Shown here: one piece after another, positions 22,226-32,913 of the stretch
How the letters are laid out: each line of letters starts with the position of its first letter
How positions within the stretch are numbered: position 1 is the stretch's first letter
The notes under the pieces: model-generated
Told to the model about the DNA's origin: nothing
The model's input: only the letters and a program-made list of their open reading frames with translations
Database searches by the model: none
From: Isoetes taiwanensis
Lineage: Eukaryota; Streptophyta; Lycopodiopsida; Isoetales; Isoetaceae
Length of the DNA: 64,000 nt
Assembly (NCBI GenBank): GCA_021234155.1
Contig: JAJEKV010000086.1
Span: 3,583,461-3,647,460 of the forward strand
Direction of reading: 5' to 3'
Made by a program: the position numbers and the translations under genes

Positions 22226-22889
22226 GTATTAGATAATTTTGGGGTGCAGGGGCATTATGCCCCGTAAAAATTTGAGGCGGCGCCGCGAGGGCGGCACCGA
22301 GAATTTTTAAGGGGCATTAATGCCCCATGCGCCCCAAAATTATCGGACGTAATGCCCGGTTGCTTTAAATTTCCAAGCCAAACGTTTCTGCGGCCATGGA
22401 CGAGGACTGCCTGCCGATCAGAGGCTCTGTTTTTGCAGCGAATCAGACCGTTTTTGCCACAAAAATTCTCTGCTTAAGCAAAAGAAACAAATCCATAGCT
22501 ACAGAAAAATGTTTTTCTGTTGCAAAATCTGGAGAATCTTATTGATCCAAGCATTGGGTATCAGATCCATGAACAGACTTCCCATTCCGGTGAAGATAAT
22601 CGAAATAAGCAACATTTTCTTTCCATTCATTCCATCTGCAGGGTGGCCCTTTCGAAATATAAATTGGGTTGCCAAGAACAGCACCGCTTAAATCCCCTTT
22701 TGTGGCAACATAAATCATCTTCTTCAACTCCGCCGGGCTTCTTCAACTCCGGCGTCCCTGGCAAGCCCTTATTACCAAAGAAGAACTTGCGTTAATGAGA
22801 AGCGGCGCCGCTCCGCATAATGCGGAGCACCATTCTGCCTTATAATTACAGGGTAATAATGTCGTAATTTAAAGCAACCGGGCATTACG
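22226..22889. mobile_element. ~660-bp insertion with 24-bp inverted repeats and an end palindrome
   Basis: This DNA interrupts the kinase codons between CEQT (22890-22900) and IIHLD. It holds a perfect 24-bp inverted repeat, 22348-22371 and 22866-22889 (core TAATGCCCGGTTGC). At the left is an extra palindrome, 22233-22263 against 22311-22343, with arms ATAATTTTGGGG.. and ..CCCCAAAATTAT. GCGGCGCCGC occurs near both sides. The interior (22372-22865) has no recognised coding sequence. A near-match TAAT duplication may flank it. It looks like a non-autonomous foldback or TIR element, superfamily unknown; the exact edges are uncertain. Confidence 0.7.
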
Positions 22890-22900
22890 GTTTGTTCACA
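22890..22900 (-). pseudogene. 11-bp kinase remnant between two insertions
   Basis: GGTTTGTTCAC(A) on the plus strand reads TGTGAACAAACC on the minus strand, coding CEQT, which fills the gap LAYLHEG-CEQT-IIHLDIKP between the two kinase parts. It proves that two separate insertions, not one, split the exon. Confidence 0.85.
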
Positions 22901-23203
22901 TCTTATATTATAATGTTTTAGTGCAAGTAATTGACCACGCCCTAAATCTAAAGGCCTGGATTTATCAATTGTAACAATGGTGGAGATGATGCCACGTCCT
23001 CAATTTTTCCCTTAGCCTCACGGGTTAAGGTTTTGTGTTGCGGCTCAGGCATGGGTACTCCGGCGTTGAAGTATGTGAGCTTTCTTTTATGGAAAACAAA
23101 AAACTTAGGGCTTTTACCATTGCTCAGGTGAGAAGGACCGACCGATCAGAGAAAACAGGTTTAGCTTTCTTGCAAACTCTGAGGCTTTCGCTCAAGGGCA
23201 ACC

Positions 23204-23283
23204 ATGGCTTCTGCTAGCATTGCCTCCCCGGCTACCACAGTCAGAGCTGCTCCATTGTCTTCCCAAACCGTTTTCTACTGAAA
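23204..23283 (+). pseudogene. short transit-peptide-like ORF start in Helitron B
   Basis: An ATG in good plant context (AACCATGGCT) opens MASASIASPATTVRAAPLSS..., serine/alanine-rich with the look of a plastid transit peptide, and stops after about 26 codons. Downstream GA/GCT-rich sequence (about 23320-23380) encodes a glycine/alanine run in another frame. It may be the first exon of a captured plastid-protein gene. I cannot name the gene. Confidence 0.3.
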
Positions 23284-25115
23284 AAAAATGCAAGGATGTT
23301 TTCTGCAATGTCAACACAAAGGCGTAGGAGCTGGAGCTGGAGGCGTAGTAGCTGGAGCTGGAGCTGGTGCTGGTTGTGCGGTTATGCAGTCAAACATTTC
23401 CTGACTTATTTGAGGCACAACCCGATTTGTGCCTATAATCCGGATAAGAGAGAAACGAATTGGGGAAACAGCAGCAGAATGCATATCGGCAGCAGAGGTT
23501 TGTCCAAGAGGTTACCATCCAATACAATCTATGCAATGAGCCTTGGTAACTTTTTAAATATTCTGGATTTATCATAATTGCATTTTACATTTTGTCTTGC
23601 CCTGTTCAAATGCTCTGTTGAATACTTGGTCAAGGAGCAATTAGACGTTCAGTTTTGTAATATGTTTAGCAAAGTCCGAAGAGAAAGTTCAATGTCTCTT
23701 AAATTCAAATTTTCTGCTATCTTACTATCAAGTTAAAATACAGTATGAGCATAGTTGCAGATAGGAGATTGAAGAAATCACAGTACACTTCGGCACGTCT
23801 GAAGAAGGGAGAGGTTCTCTATGTTGAAACACATACATAAAGGTTCAATAGTCATTTTATAAATCACTTTTACATATTCAAGTAACGTCCCTATGATGTG
23901 TAGGATACTGTTTAATACGCTTGATGCATATATTCGGACGCTGAGGCAACTGCATTTATTATGCAGGTTTGAACTTTCTTCTGATAATGAAAAGACATCA
24001 TGTAATGGTACTGCAGCTGCAAATACTGCGACTTCTTTTCCTCAAATTGCTGCTGCCTTTGAGAAAGGGAAAGATAAGTCTGTGGGCAGCCATGCTTCGC
24101 ATGGTCACAATGGGCATGGCATAAATGGAGACAAAAACCATGGCAATGGTGGACAACATGCAACCGTAGAAGTTGTAAGAAACACACTTTACAATATGCC
24201 ATGTGTTCATCAAGATCTTCACGTCCTGGCTGCACTTTTGAGCTCCTGGAAATGGCGGCAGCGGCTACCGTTCATCCTTGAATTTTCCTTCCTTTTAAAA
24301 TTGCTTCATCCCTCTCAAATCAGGTGCATTCTAACTATAGATTTTTGTTTTCATTGTAGGCATAAGGCATGTGGAAAGCAAGATGTGTCTTGATGTTGAT
24401 CATCTCTGCCATCATGTTGTCTTCTTTCATGATGCGAATGTTGACTTTTAACATGATGTTGCTGGTTGTGAGACGTGTTCTCATGCAGATGACTTCTTCC
24501 GTGCTTAAATGTTGGTTCACAGTAATCTTGATTCTGTCTTGAATCAGAACTTTGACGCCTTTTGAAAGTTCTCACCAAATTTGCAAGAGCACCTGTAAAT
24601 ACACATTCCATCAAACGAAAGCTGATCTTCCAGATATTTGCAGACTTTTTCAAAACACAAAGCACTATAAGCACAAGCTTTGGGATATTTAACACCATTC
24701 ATATGGTCATGCTTGGTTGCTATCTCTTTATGGCAGCTAGCCCAGTCATCTTTTTTGCTCCAGATGTAACGTGGTGGCGCCTCACGATTTTCATTGTTTA
24801 TAATCTTCTCATTAACATCCAATGCATTAACATCCAATGAACCAGGAAGATAGAACACCTGTTGGAGATGTTAGAACTAATGTCTACATAACATGAACGA
24901 AAGAGAGATAGGGGCATAGTGGTCCCTTCAGCAGATTCGGCGATGCTTCATGGCAGCTGGGCTTAATTCGGCACATCAACAGAGTAAGATTTATTAGAGA
25001 ATTGTTGTTTCATTAACCCATAAGACTCAAACGAACAATTAGCAGAACAAAGAGCAAGAAGACAACGATGTTGTGTTATCCAGATTGTTTTGTGAGAAAA
25101 AAGGTTTGCTCTCTG

Positions 25116-25432
25116 AGTTCTTAATTGAAGAGATCAAGTGCTGGGCTCCTGGCAAGGAAGGCAACTTACATGCCCTTCTTTCTACTCCTTCTACACTCCA
25201 GTATGTACATCCTACAATTTTTTAGTCATAAGGATTCCATGGTTGAAATTTGCATATTGCAGGTGTTAATGGCCAGAGTTTGGTTGGCAAGACGAGAGCC
25301 ACTTTCCTTAATAGATCATATTACAGGAGCTTCTGTGAAGGAAGCATACAGGAAGGTAACACTTTGTGTTCACCCTGACAAAGTGTGACAAGGTGCAGCA
25401 GGAAGGTGCCATAGTCCAACAGAGTTATATTG
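25116..25432 (+). pseudogene. auxilin-like J-domain gene fragment captured in Helitron B
   Basis: About 25120-25204 encodes [19 protein letters not shown]...TLQY followed by GTACAT as donor. After an intron with acceptor CATATTGCAG (ending at 25262) comes a frame with [17 protein letters not shown] and [10 protein letters not shown]. This matches the conserved C terminus of plant auxilin-like proteins (W..GKEGNLRALLSTLQY and a J-domain with HPD), which recruit Hsc70 to uncoat clathrin vesicles. A 10-bp repeat of GACAA(A/G)GTG right after HPDKV adds a stop; beyond it the frame resumes as KVQQEGAIVQQSYI. HPD is intact but the gene is broken. Confidence 0.78.
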
Positions 25433-26401
25433 CTTTGTTGTTTCTTCTGTGTTTTTGGAAGATACATGACTTCCTCATCTTTTTTGCAGCTATGAAAGAA
25501 ACCGGACTTTACTAAACAGGACTCCACATATCTGATTGCATCATTATGAGCCGCATCATTATGAGCAATAAAGGTGCCTTTGGTTTCTAGGTCTGTGCAT
25601 TCTTGATTTGCAACAGCAAAACAGCATTGAGAAAGGTTACCAATGATATGTTGGGATCGTTATTTGGCCTTTGTCACAAAACCAATAAATTGTATTGCAG
25701 AACAGTCCCAACCAGTTGCTTTTGGCTTCTCAAACTAGAAGCACATTTAATGTCTTATTTCTCAATGAGGACTATTTAACCCAAGGACCATCATCTCGGC
25801 TTCAGAAAGCTTTGGGCCATGCCTTTGCTCACACAACAGACGTCTGTAGCTGCTTCATGATGGTTGCACAAATTATTACCATAGCATTTTCAGGATATAA
25901 TCTTCTTAAAAGATTGCTACTTGGAGCAGACCCCGCAGCAGATCAAGGATGACATGAAGAATTTGAGTATCTCTTGCTCATACATCCAGTTTCTCACACT
26001 TAATCTTCTCAATCTATATTTATTCTCTGCTACACAAGTTAATTTTTCCTTTTGATTATATGGATTAAACACACGTTGGGAGTTTTATCCCCTGAGCAGA
26101 ACAAAAAATATATTTATAAGAACTAGGCCTTGCATTTAATCTTCTCAATCTTACTTAGTTCTCTCTGATTTTATGGATTAGACACTTAAGAGTCCAAAAA
26201 TTGTTTTTCTGGTCTACGTTTACGTGTTCTTGATGGAATACTACTGTTTGTCTGCATCTAAGAATGATGACAACAAGTTTATTGATATGTAAATTTTGTA
26301 ACTTTTGAAATAGATTGTGCATAATCATACTCTAAGCATCAATGCCAAAAGTTACAAGAGACTTTGGCCAATAACTCCCAGTCCCTAGGTACAATAAGGG
26401 A

Positions 26402-26540
26402 GACATCCCATTAATCTAAAAAAAATTGAAGGTAAGAAGTTTGACATCCCATTAATCTTAATAAATTATAAAGGTGACATCCCATTAATCTTAAAGACTC
26501 CTAGATAAAATAAGGAAGACATCCCAATAATCTTCAAATA
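26402..26540. repeat. diverged short tandem array
   Basis: GACATCCCATTAATCTTA or close variants occur four times at intervals of about 35-50 bp. The array lies in the non-coding 3' part of Helitron B. Downstream (26620-27120) loosely repeated GCTAAACCATAGAAAGTTTTGG words suggest a second, older array. Confidence 0.7.
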
Positions 26541-27861
26541 ATTTTGAACCAATGCTCTCAGAACAACATGACTCTTGACAAGTAAACTCGACAATATACC
26601 ATAACCATGGAATAATTTAAGGGCTAAATTTAGCTATTTGGCGATTTTTTAGCACATTTTCAAAAAAAATTGGCTAAAGTAAATGGAAAAATTTGGGAAA
26701 AAAATAATAATTTTAGCTTAACTTTTTTCGGGACTGCATCGACCCTGGAGCTCTTTAGCCAAACACTAGAAAGTAAGAGAGTGAAAATTTGTATTGTTTA
26801 GCCAAACCATAGAAACTTTTAGAATGAATTTCGGGCTAGTTTAGCTAACATCATTCTAGTTTTGCTAATTAGCATTATTTTAGAATGTTTTCACAAAGAA
26901 AATGACTAAAGTAAGTGGAAACAATTGAAAAAAAGTATAGTAATTTGGCTTAATATTTTCAAATGGCCACACCATAGAAAATTTTGGGATGATGTTTGGG
27001 GTAGTTTAGCTAAATGCGAGAAAGTATGAGAGGAAAAATATGTAGAGTTTAGCTAAACCACAGAAAGTTTTGGGATTAATATCGAGCAAGTTTAGCTAAA
27101 GTCATTCTGGCTAAAAAGAAATATGCGATTAGTAATTTATTCTCTGACCATAACTATATACTAACAATCAATGCAGAATCAATAAAGTCTACCATGACAA
27201 CCAATTGCCAGAACATGTCCAGAAAACATCTATTACAAGTTGTTCATTCACAGGTAACTTTAACCTGTGAGATCGTTTTCAATACATTGTCTCCTTCCCA
27301 TGAAGGAGGCTATTTATGTCAAACATGTGCACAACATTTGGATTGGCTCTTGAACAACACGAGTTGTATAGTTCACGTGATATGATACGAAGAATTATGC
27401 TTAAAGCATAGCGGGATTGGTTAGGACTGTTCATAATAGATTAATTCAATGGCTTAAATGGACAAAATCCTTTTCTATGTCACGATAATACCAAACTTGG
27501 CTTTCAGTATCATCTCATTCAAACTTGGATCAGGGCCTATAGTGCAAAGCTACAATAAGGAAGCAAAAGGGCATACAAAATGAGTATCATAGACTACCCA
27601 ATTGTATATAATTCAAAGACACATTCAAGGGCTTAAATAGACAAAATCCTAAGACATTCTATTTACATAGCATCACAACATCATATAAACAAGGATGATG
27701 CTCCCTCCCATGAACCCATAATGGTGCCACCCCAAAACGGATAGTATAAAAATGTAATGTACATCAACATACATGTTCCCACCATTTGCAGGTATCCACA
27801 TGACGCCTAACATCATTTACAGGTCCCCACATGATCCCAGCAACGCTGGGCACCTAACTAG

Positions 27862-28259
27862 TCCTTCATGAAGATAAGCAAGACCACGTGCTGTACCTAG
27901 AGCAATTTTGTACCTTGTGGCCCAATCTAGAAGGGCTCCATCCTGGCCAAACAGCCAATGGTCCAAAGACCCATTTGGCATGAATTCATAAACAAGTAAG
28001 CGGTGCCTCTTTTCACAGCAGTACCCTATTAACTGGATTAGGTTAAAGTGGCGGATGCTCCCAATAACAGATACCTCTGTTCTGAATCCCTTTTCGCCTT
28101 GTTTCGAATCAGCAGTCTCCATCCTCTTTACTGCAACCTGGGTTTGATTTGATAAGCTTCCGAAAAACACAGATCCAAAGCAACCTTCTCCAAGCATTTT
28201 GCTGAAATTTCGTGTTGCAGTGCACAGCTCTTTGTATGTGAATGGAATCGGCATTACAA
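27862..28259 (-). pseudogene. receptor-like kinase, N-terminal part of kinase domain
   Basis: The exon starts after an acceptor (minus strand CTTTATAG, exon base 28259) and encodes VMPIPFTYKELCTATRNF, a glycine loop LGEGCFGSVFFG, AVKRM (invariant lysine), the RTEVSVIGSIRHFNLIQLIGY region, LLVYEFMPNGSLDHWLF and ALGTARGLAYLHEG, where Helitron B begins. The sequence fits SD2-type S-domain receptor kinases, membrane receptors that phosphorylate serine/threonine. The frame is open throughout this part. It continues at 22900 and 22225. Confidence 0.9.
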
Positions 28260-28299
28260 CTATAAAGCACAATTTCATTATAATGGGAAAAATTTTAGT

Positions 28300-28420
28300 A
28301 AACTGGAATTTTTTTGTTATGGGGGTTGTATAGACCTTATGCAGGGGTTGTATACACGTGTAAGACCACTGTATCATAGACCTTATGGGGGTTGTATACA
28401 CGCAGCACCGTGTATCATAC
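28300..28420. repeat. direct repeats upstream of kinase exon
   Basis: AGACCTTATG(C/G)(A/G)GGGTTGTATACACG occurs twice (about 28333 and 28377), with related GGGTTGTATAGACC at about 28322. They sit in the presumed intron just upstream of the kinase exon acceptor. Confidence 0.6.
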
Positions 28421-28604
28421 ATACATGAATATTTAGAGAACATAATAACACCTGTATCATATACCAACTTCCAAACACAATAGAGACCGAATTATGAACT
28501 ATGTATGTCCCTAGTAACCTTCCCCGTGTTCATAACCCCTTCCCTTCCCCTTTCCCTTCGCCGCTGAGGGTCTAACCCACGATCTGGGGTTAGGAGTCAA
28601 GAGC

Positions 28605-29191
28605 TCACGCTCCCAAACCTGATTCTTCCCACCATATGGGGTACCTAGTCATTAGAAAAAGTAATTCCACAGGATAATACTCACGGAAGAAGAGCGGACC
28701 CAACTCCACAAAACCGTTGTAAACGTGGTAGTACACCCTAATAAGGGCATACATCTGTCCCTTACAAATTTCATGAATGAACTCTGATATGTATGCATCC
28801 AGAGAGTGTGCTAAATATCCATCACGAAGAAGAGGCCTCAATTGCTATAGCATCTCGTCCAGATAAGGAGGGGGTTCAAGCATTCCCCTCATTGCAAGTC
28901 TCCTATAACATTCAGATGGATTAATTTCCATCAGTGGCTCATGACCACAATCAAATCGCTCGTAATGAAGTTGATCAACTCCATTGTAAGCTCCTTGGTG
29001 GGGCGGGCGCAACCTCCACTCAAGAAATGGTCCCATAGCTCATCCATTCCGGGCCGCCTGGAATGCCTGGGCATGCTTGCGTGCCTTCGAGTAGCCCAGG
29101 GAGGATTAGGTCCAATCATTTGCAAAAGCAAGCAAGGATCACCGACGGAGCAAGGAACACGGAGCAGAGCAAGTAGCAAGTTCAAGAGCAA
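28605..29191 (-). pseudogene. frameshifted ORF series, unidentified protein
   Basis: On the minus strand three overlapping frames follow one another: MDELWDHFLSGG (29000-29050), then GVDQLHYERFDCGHEPLMEI..LAMRGMLEPPPYLDEML (28845-29000), then LRPLLRDGYLAHSLDAYISEF..YYHVYNGFVELGPLFF..EYYPVELLF (28605-28840). They read as one protein of about 190 residues with frameshifts. The family is not recognised. It could be part of an unclassified mobile-element protein. Confidence 0.4.
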
Positions 29192-29690
29192 ACAACAAGA
29201 TCAAGTAGCAGGGAGCACGGGAATGAAGTAGCAAGGAACAAGGATCAAGATCAAGTAGCAAAATGCAATGAACAAGGAAGATCAAGTAGCAAGAAGATCA
29301 AGGAACAAGGAAGATCAAGGAGCAAGAAGCAAGGATCAAGATCAAGTAGCAAGGAACAAGATCAAGTAGCAAGGAACAAGGATCAAGATCAAGCAGCGTA
29401 ATGCAATGAACAAGGAAGATCAAGTAGCAAGAAGATCAAGGAACAAGGAAGATCAAGGAGCAAGAAGCAAGGATCAAGATCAAGTAGCAAGCAACAAGGT
29501 CAAGTAGCAAGGAGCACGGGAATGAAGTAGCAAGGAACAAGGATCAAGATCAAGTAGCAAGAAGCAATGAACAAGGAAGATCAAGTAGCCGTAAGATCAA
29601 GGAACAAGGAAGATCAAGTAGCCGAAGATCAAGGAACAAGGAAGATGAAGGAGCAAGAAGCAAGGATGAATAAGTGAGAAGTGAAAACAA
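29120..29690. repeat. minisatellite of AAGATCAAGTAGCAAGGA-type units
   Basis: The plus strand is built from permutations of AGCAAGGAACAAGGATCAAG and GATCAAGTAGCAAG. A longer period is visible: the block GCAATGAACAAGGAAGATC begins near 29268 and again near 29404 (about 136 bp apart), with a third variant near 29565. The strand is nearly free of T runs and purine-rich. Confidence 0.85.
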
Positions 29691-29829
29691 GGTAAAAGAA
29701 TTTATAGCTCTGAATCCAATAATGTTGAAGTATAATACCAATAATGTTGAAGTATAAAACCAATAATGCCGACGATAATAATACCAATAATGCCGACGAT
29801 AATACCAATAATCTTTGAAGTATTATACC

Positions 29830-30126
29830 AATAATTCTACAACGACTATAAAAGCAGCTCCATATGATTCGGTAAGTCATTCATCTCCCATGGCTTATAA
29901 TATTTATGAAGATCGGTTTGAGACCATTCTTTGCTCCATGAGCTACAATGATATTAATCACATACATAAAGGTGTTAAAAATTTGATCCTTACTTACAAT
30001 CCAAAGCAGAAAGTCGTGAGTGTGATTGCCCCGACCTTACGTGTTGTGATCCATCTTCTTTGGGTTCCTGAGTGCCATGCCTACGAGCTGAATGGGATTA
30101 CAATAGCAGGGATTGATGATGAGTGA
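29830..30126 (+). CDS. short ORF, unidentified
   Basis: About 95 codons ending in a TGA at 30126, with ordinary protein composition (IYEDRFETILCSMSYNDINH, LILTYNPKQKVVSVIAPTLR). No domain is recognised. It ends about 40 bp before Helitron C. It may be a gene fragment or chance. Confidence 0.3.
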   Translation, partial: NNSTTTIKAAPYDSVSHSSPMAYNIYEDRFETILCSMSYNDINHIHKGVKNLILTYNPKQKVVSVIAPTLRVVIHLLWVPECHAYELNGITIAGIDDE

Positions 30127-30162
30127 ATCATCGACTCTATAAAGCCATCAATAATATGTGCA

Positions 30163-32034
30163 TCTTATATTATAAAGTTTTAGCGTATGTCTTCAATCAA
30201 ACCCTAATTTAGATAGTTGAGATCGTCTGATTGCATTCGAAGGCCGAGATTTATCGCACAACTTCCCACCACCATGATTGGCCATGCTCTGATCTCTTAA
30301 GAGGAAAGGGAAAATGGCAGAGAAAAGGGCAAAGTGAGAGGCAAAAAGGCACGGGTAAAAGGAAAAGACGGAGAAGGGAAAAGGAAAGGGAAAAGAGCAG
30401 GAAAAAGGGAAAGAAAAAGAAATGGAGAAAAAGGAAGGAAAAAAGGACACTATGAAAAGGAAAAGGGGGAAAGGGTGAGGACGTAATAAGGGAAAAGAAA
30501 AGGGAAGGGAGGAAAAGGGAAGAAAAAATAGGGCAAACGGAAAAAAGGTGAAGACTTTAACTTGAGTGATTAAGGGAAAAAGGGAAGATAAGAATGATGG
30601 AGAGAAGGAAAAAAGGGCATGGAAAAATAGAAAGGGAAGGAAGAAGGAAAAAGGAGGCAAAAAAGGGAAAAGGGCATGAGGAAAAGGGAGAGGGAAATGA
30701 GAGAGGAAGGAGAAAGTGGCACGAGAAGAGGAAAAGGGTGAGGAAAGGAAAAAAAAAAAGAAAGGGAAAATAGATGGAAAAAGGGAAAAGGGAAAAGGGA
30801 AAAACGAAAAGCAAAAAGAGAACAGAAAACATGGAATAGGAAAAGAGGAAAAGGGAAAAGGGGAAGAGGGTGGGAAAAGGAGGAAAAAGGGCATGTGAAA
30901 AAGGTAAAAAAAAATGGAATGGAAAAAGGTGTGGGAAAATGGAAAGGAAAAGAGAGAAGGAAAAAAAAGGGTGGAAAGGAAAGAGGAAAAGGGCATGGAA
31001 AAAGAGAAAAGGATGAAAAAAAGAAGGAAGAGGAAAAAGGAAATGGGAGGCGAAAGGGGAAAGGGGAAAGAAAAACGAATACGAGGAATAAGGAGGGAAA
31101 ATGGAAAAGAAAAAGGGAAAAAGGGCACAAAAAAAACTAGAAGAGGGAAAGGGTGAGGAAAGGGTAAAAATAAAGGGAAAAAGAGCATAGGGAAAGGGAA
31201 AAAAAAAGAAAAAAGGGGAATAGGGACGGGGAAAAGGGGAAGAGGGTAGGGAAAGGCGGAAGAAAAGGCAAGTAAAAAAAAGTGGAAGGGAATGGAAAAA
31301 TACATGGGAAAAAGGGAAAAGGAAAAAGGAAAGGGAAAGGGAAAGAGAAAAGGAAGGGGGGAAGGAAAGAGGAAAAGGGCACGGGAAAAAGGGAAAGGGT
31401 GGGGAAATGATGAAAAAAGAAGGAAAGGGAAAAAGAAAAAGGGAGGCGGAAAGGGGGGAAGGAAAGGAAAAAAGGCATGAGAAAAAAGGAAGAAGAAAAT
31501 GGGAAAAAAGAGACATGAGATAAAGAAGAAGAGGGTGAGGAGAGGAAGAAAAACATAGAAAAAAAGGTGGGGAAAAGGGAATGCAAAAAGGGCATGAGAA
31601 AAGGGAAGGGAGAAGAGAAAAGCAAAAGAATGGGAAAAGGAAAGGGAAAAAAGAGCATGAGAAAAATGGGAAGGGTGGAGAAAGGTGAAAAGTGAAGGAA
31701 AAAAGCCGTCAAAAAAGGGAAAGGGAAAGGGAAAAATGAGAAGGAGAAAAGGAAGGAAAAGAGGAGGGAGAAGAGGGTAAAAAAGAAAAGAAAAGAAAAG
31801 AGAGAGAAGGAGAAAAGTAAATGTGCAGGAAAAATAAGAAAAGGGAAAAAAGAAAGTGTGTAAGAAAATGAGGAAAAAAGGATATGCAGGATAGAGCAAA
31901 GGGAAGGTTATCAAATGCACAAAAACCTCTTATAGCCTAGATATAATGGACTTGGTTAATGAGTCTGAGCTGAATAGGTTTCCATCCACAAATGTTCCCA
32001 ACATTTGCCCAGCAACGCTGGGCACCATTACTAG
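30163..32034 (+). mobile_element. Helitron C, non-autonomous, filled with polypurine DNA
   Basis: The 5' end is A|TCTTATATTATAAAGTTTTAG and the 3' end is the hairpin GCCCAGC-AAC-GCTGGGC (32007-32023), ACCATTA and CTAG|T. The ends match those of Helitrons A and B. The 1872-bp element has about 130 bp of normal sequence at the left, about 1.6 kb of AG-only-like DNA, and a normal right end. No captured gene was recognised. A 21-bp sequence (GCCATCAATAATATGTGCAT) lies both across the left junction (30144-30164) and at 32051-32071, so the target was a pre-existing direct repeat. Confidence 0.85.
30301..31905. repeat. 1.6-kb polypurine (GGGAAAA) tract
   Basis: The plus strand is almost exclusively A and G in GGAAAAGGG-type words, broken only at intervals by GCAT or GCAC (for example near 30617, 30672, 30892, 30993, 31187, 31476, 31591, 31658). 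This punctuation suggests a degenerate minisatellite with a unit of roughly 50-110 bp. The long frames seen on the minus strand (F/S/P/L only) are by-products of this composition, not genes. Confidence 0.92.
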
Positions 32035-32215
32035 TCTAAATTATATGTATGCCATCAATAATATGTGCATCAGATGTAATGATGTGTATTAAACACCTAT
32101 TATAAAAGATGTAAGGATGTTAGTATAAGCATAATGGAAGCTAATGGATGTATCGACAACGTATTAATTGTCCAAAATGCTTAAGTATTATAGCAAAAGA
32201 AATTACATACATGAT

Positions 32216-32865
32216 CAGGGATAGGTTCAATACGTTGTACGTTTTATACGTAATACGTATGAATTCAGCATTAAACATATTTGCTGGAGTAAAACGAAAA
32301 AATACTAAGAAAAATCGTATTGTTTGAAGATTTTCGCAGACGCTGAACAACGCGGAAAGCCGTGACGCCGCTGAAAATTTTTTCGCCAGACGCCGAAACA
32401 GTTGAAAAACCGCCAGACGCTGGAATGGATTCGCCGTGACGCTGAACCTTCCTCCGTGATCACAGACGCCGAAGTATTTTCACAGACGCGATATTGTAAG
32501 AATTCATGCACGCGAGTCTTTAAAAAAAAAAAATTTTTTTTTTACGGATTTAAAAAAAATCTTTTTTTTTTTTGAATTTGGCGACGCGAAAATATCGGTG
32601 GAGCCAGACGCCGAAAATTTTTTCACAGACGCAGATGGGTAAGGTTCACAGACGCCGATTTTTTTTTTCTTTTGCGTCACAGACGCTGGGTTGCGTTTCG
32701 GCAGACGCCGGAAAAATTTTCACAGACGTACATCGGTTACAGACGCCAATTTTTTTCCCACGGCGTAGGTTTTTAATATGTTAAATACGTATTTTATTAA
32801 AAATACGTGTTTTTTGACTTTATACGTCAGGAATTTTAATTTTGTACGTATAGAACCTATCCCTG
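32216..32865. mobile_element. hAT-type MITE, copy 1
   Basis: The ends are CAGGGATAGGTTCAATACG and CGTATAGAACCTATCCCTG, an inverted repeat with one mismatch in 19 bases. They are flanked by a perfect 8-bp duplication TACATGAT at 32208-32215 and 32866-32873. CAGGG..CCCTG ends and an 8-bp duplication identify the hAT superfamily. The interior is non-coding and rich in CAGACGC / GCGTCTG words and TACGTAT palindromes. It lies 180 bp beyond Helitron C. Two diverged copies are at 43907 and 48542. Confidence 0.9.
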
Positions 32866-32913
32866 TACATGATTATCGAGAACATGACTGAGATTGAGAG
32901 CTTTTAGCTAATG

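Larger units (their letters stand above)
22901..27861 (+). mobile_element. Helitron B, non-autonomous, inserted in kinase exon
   Basis: The 5' end is A|TCTTATATTATAATGTTTTAG and the 3' end is the hairpin CCCAGC-AAC-GCTGGG (27836-27850), CACCTAA and CTAG|T. Joining the flanks A and T restores the kinase codons without gain or loss, exactly as expected for Helitron insertion between A and T. It is 4961 bp, has no Rep/helicase gene and contains an auxilin-like J-domain gene fragment plus other exon-like pieces. The start resembles that of Helitrons A and C. Confidence 0.92.

Noticed and set aside
22499-22795. Short frames inside the foldback insertion as a captured gene
   Set aside because: Four overlapping frames on both strands with no domain; nothing distinguishes one as coding.
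29120-29690. Coding frames through the AAGATCAAG repeat
   Set aside because: They follow the repeat unit in every frame and have no domain.
30193-31920. 575-codon open frame on the minus strand and several shorter ones around it
   Set aside because: Only F, S, P, L and a few other residues, produced by the polypurine tract; no domain, and several frames on both strands are open at once.
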